The position numbers and the translations under genes are program-made. The notes beneath the pieces were generated by a model, which searched no databases, was not told the origin of the DNA, and saw only the letters and a program-made list of their open reading frames with translations. A DNA stretch of 64,000 bases from a bacterium (GTDB lineage: Bacteria > CLD3 > SB21), in contig JAIBAF010000005.1 in NCBI GenBank assembly GCA_019695335.1, forward strand, positions 1-64,000, written 5' to 3'. Each line of letters begins with the position of its first letter. Within the stretch, counting starts at the first letter, position 1. Below, one piece after another: positions 62,984 through 64,000 of the stretch.

Positions 62984-64000
62984 ATGCAAGATATTCAAGT
63001 TAAACAAGGCATCGATACTCAAGCGATTATTGGGACGATTTTGCGCCACAAATTTGTAGTGTTATTTGTTTTTTTGACATTCACAATTGTGGTGTCGTAT
63101 TACTCTCTTTCAAAACCGACATTGTATCGATCATCGTCAATTTTGTATTTTGATAATTCGACGAATAATCCTGTTTTAGACATTCTAGGCAAAAACAGCG
63201 GATTAAAGCCGATTGATGCTGGCTATTACGATGTGATTATGACAACAGATTTGTTCAACAAAAGATTCCGCGATGAACTCGGGATAGAGCTTAGGAAGTT
63301 TCGTGACGAATCGTATGTACAAAACGCTCTCTTATCCGTTTCGTCATCACAGATAAGTTTGCGTCCCTACAAAGAAGCTTCTCAATTTGTCGAAATCTCG
63401 GCTATTTCAATCGATTCATTTCTCGTTCAGAAAATGGTTGAAGTAGCGACGGTGCTGTTAAAATTGCGTTCTGCCGAAATTGATCGTGAAGGATTGCAAA
63501 GCGGTATTAAATTTATCGAAGAACAAATTGAGATAACCAAAAGTAATTTGGAAAAAACCGAGTTAGCCATACAAGAACTTGAAAAGCGAACTGATTTAAT
63601 TTCCAAAAACGATGAAGGCCCTCTCAATAAAATTATTTTGATGCGTGAAAAATTGGCGGAATTAGAAACTCAAATTCAGATCCGGCAATCCAATCTAAGT
63701 GCACTTGAGTCACAACTTGATTCTATTCAAAGTCGCATCACAGGCAAAGCCGTTCGTCCTGAAAAGGATTCACAAGCTGAATTACGTTTAAAAAATCAGA
63801 TCGAAGAATTACAAGCTAAAAAAGCGGAATTATTTCAGAAATTGGGAGCTTCAGCATCGGATGATAATCAGGAAATTAAAAAGATCAATGAACAGATAAC
63901 GACGTTTCGCGAACAGTACGTTCAGTTGTTATCGACATACAGTACGGATGGTAATATCGTTTCCGGCGATATGAATGAAATTTGGAAAAATGTTTTTGCT
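62984..64000 (+). CDS. Wzz-like polysaccharide chain-length/co-polymerase protein (3' end outside window)
   Basis: Open from ATG 62984 (AAGG upstream) to the end of the window without a stop, 339 codons. The N-terminus (QDIQVKQGIDTQAIIGTILR) leads into a membrane helix (HKFVVLFVFLTFTIVVSYYS) and a Wzz-type periplasmic start (LYRSSSILYFDNSTNNPVLD). Then a long coiled-coil region with many K, E and Q (KFIEEQIEITKSNLEKTELA, IEELQAKKAELFQKLG). It is the partner of the Wza-like protein; some members carry a tyrosine-kinase domain at the C-terminus, which would lie outside the window. It marks the start of an exopolysaccharide locus continuing downstream. Confidence 0.88.
   Translation, partial: MQDIQVKQGIDTQAIIGTILRHKFVVLFVFLTFTIVVSYYSLSKPTLYRSSSILYFDNSTNNPVLDILGKNSGLKPIDAGYYDVIMTTDLFNKRFRDELGIELRKFRDESYVQNALLSVSSSQISLRPYKEASQFVEISAISIDSFLVQKMVEVATVLLKLRSAEIDREGLQSGIKFIEEQIEITKSNLEKTELAIQELEKRTDLISKNDEGPLNKIILMREKLAELETQIQIRQSNLSALESQLDSIQSRITGKAVRPEKDSQAELRLKNQIEELQAKKAELFQKLGASASDDNQEIKKINEQITTFREQYVQLLSTYSTDGNIVSGDMNEIWKNVFA

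Overview
The window looks like chromosome of a Gram-negative bacterium of the FCB superphylum (Bacteroidota / Ignavibacteriota / Calditrichota / KSB1 neighbourhood). Two giant secreted proteins end in the type IX secretion-type C-terminal sorting domain (core YPNPFNP, then a WDG...N...G...SSGIY/LYR pattern), and there are outer-membrane barrel, LolA-like and Wza-like proteins. Promoters read as ordinary sigma70 boxes (TTGNNN, 17 bp, TATATT), not the Bacteroides type, so I favour a lineage outside classical Bacteroidia; the exact phylum cannot be fixed from sequence reading alone. I see no rRNA, insertion sequence, prophage or CRISPR array.

Layout. 1-3.7 kb: 3' part of a giant secreted protein. 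3.8-7.7 kb: a small charged protein and two tandem M61-type peptidases (minus strand). 8.1-10.9 kb: two sodium-coupled amino-acid transporters (NSS and AGCS). 11-15.6 kb: ftsX, a gamma-carbonic-anhydrase-like protein, two near-duplicate response regulators coupled to a metallo-beta-lactamase-fold hydrolase, and an unknown 436-aa protein. 15.6-18.1 kb: response regulator, dprA, rsfS with a lysine-rich extension, tRNA-Val(CAC).

18.1-46.2 kb is the most striking part: a one-directional block. A large hybrid sensor kinase overlaps a gene for an NtrC-type, sigma54-dependent regulator. Directly downstream lies a good sigma54 promoter (GG-N10-GC, -12 box TTGCA) with a perfect 22-bp palindrome about 100 bp upstream. 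This faces a run of closely spaced genes: PAS kinase, CheY-like, CheA, double-CheW, MCP, two CheR, CheB, an outer-membrane barrel protein, a 1562-aa repeat protein with a sorting domain, an IgGFc-binding-type surface protein, a REC-GGDEF diguanylate cyclase and a beta-propeller sensor kinase. I infer a chemosensory system that controls surface adhesion or surface behaviour and c-di-GMP rather than flagella; no flagellar or pilus gene is in the window.

46.2-54.7 kb: a lipoprotein, NagZ-type GH3, a GH113-like glycosidase fused to a peptidase-like domain, a DUF4139 protein, a TPP riboswitch with thiC, and a degenerate response regulator. 54.8-64 kb: aminotransferase, gcvT, ftsK, LolA-like protein, an LPG-synthase-type membrane protein, and the start of a polysaccharide export locus (Wza-like, Wzz-like) that runs off the window.

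Start codons were moved inward from the longest open frame wherever a ribosome binding site favoured a downstream start; each case is stated in its entry.
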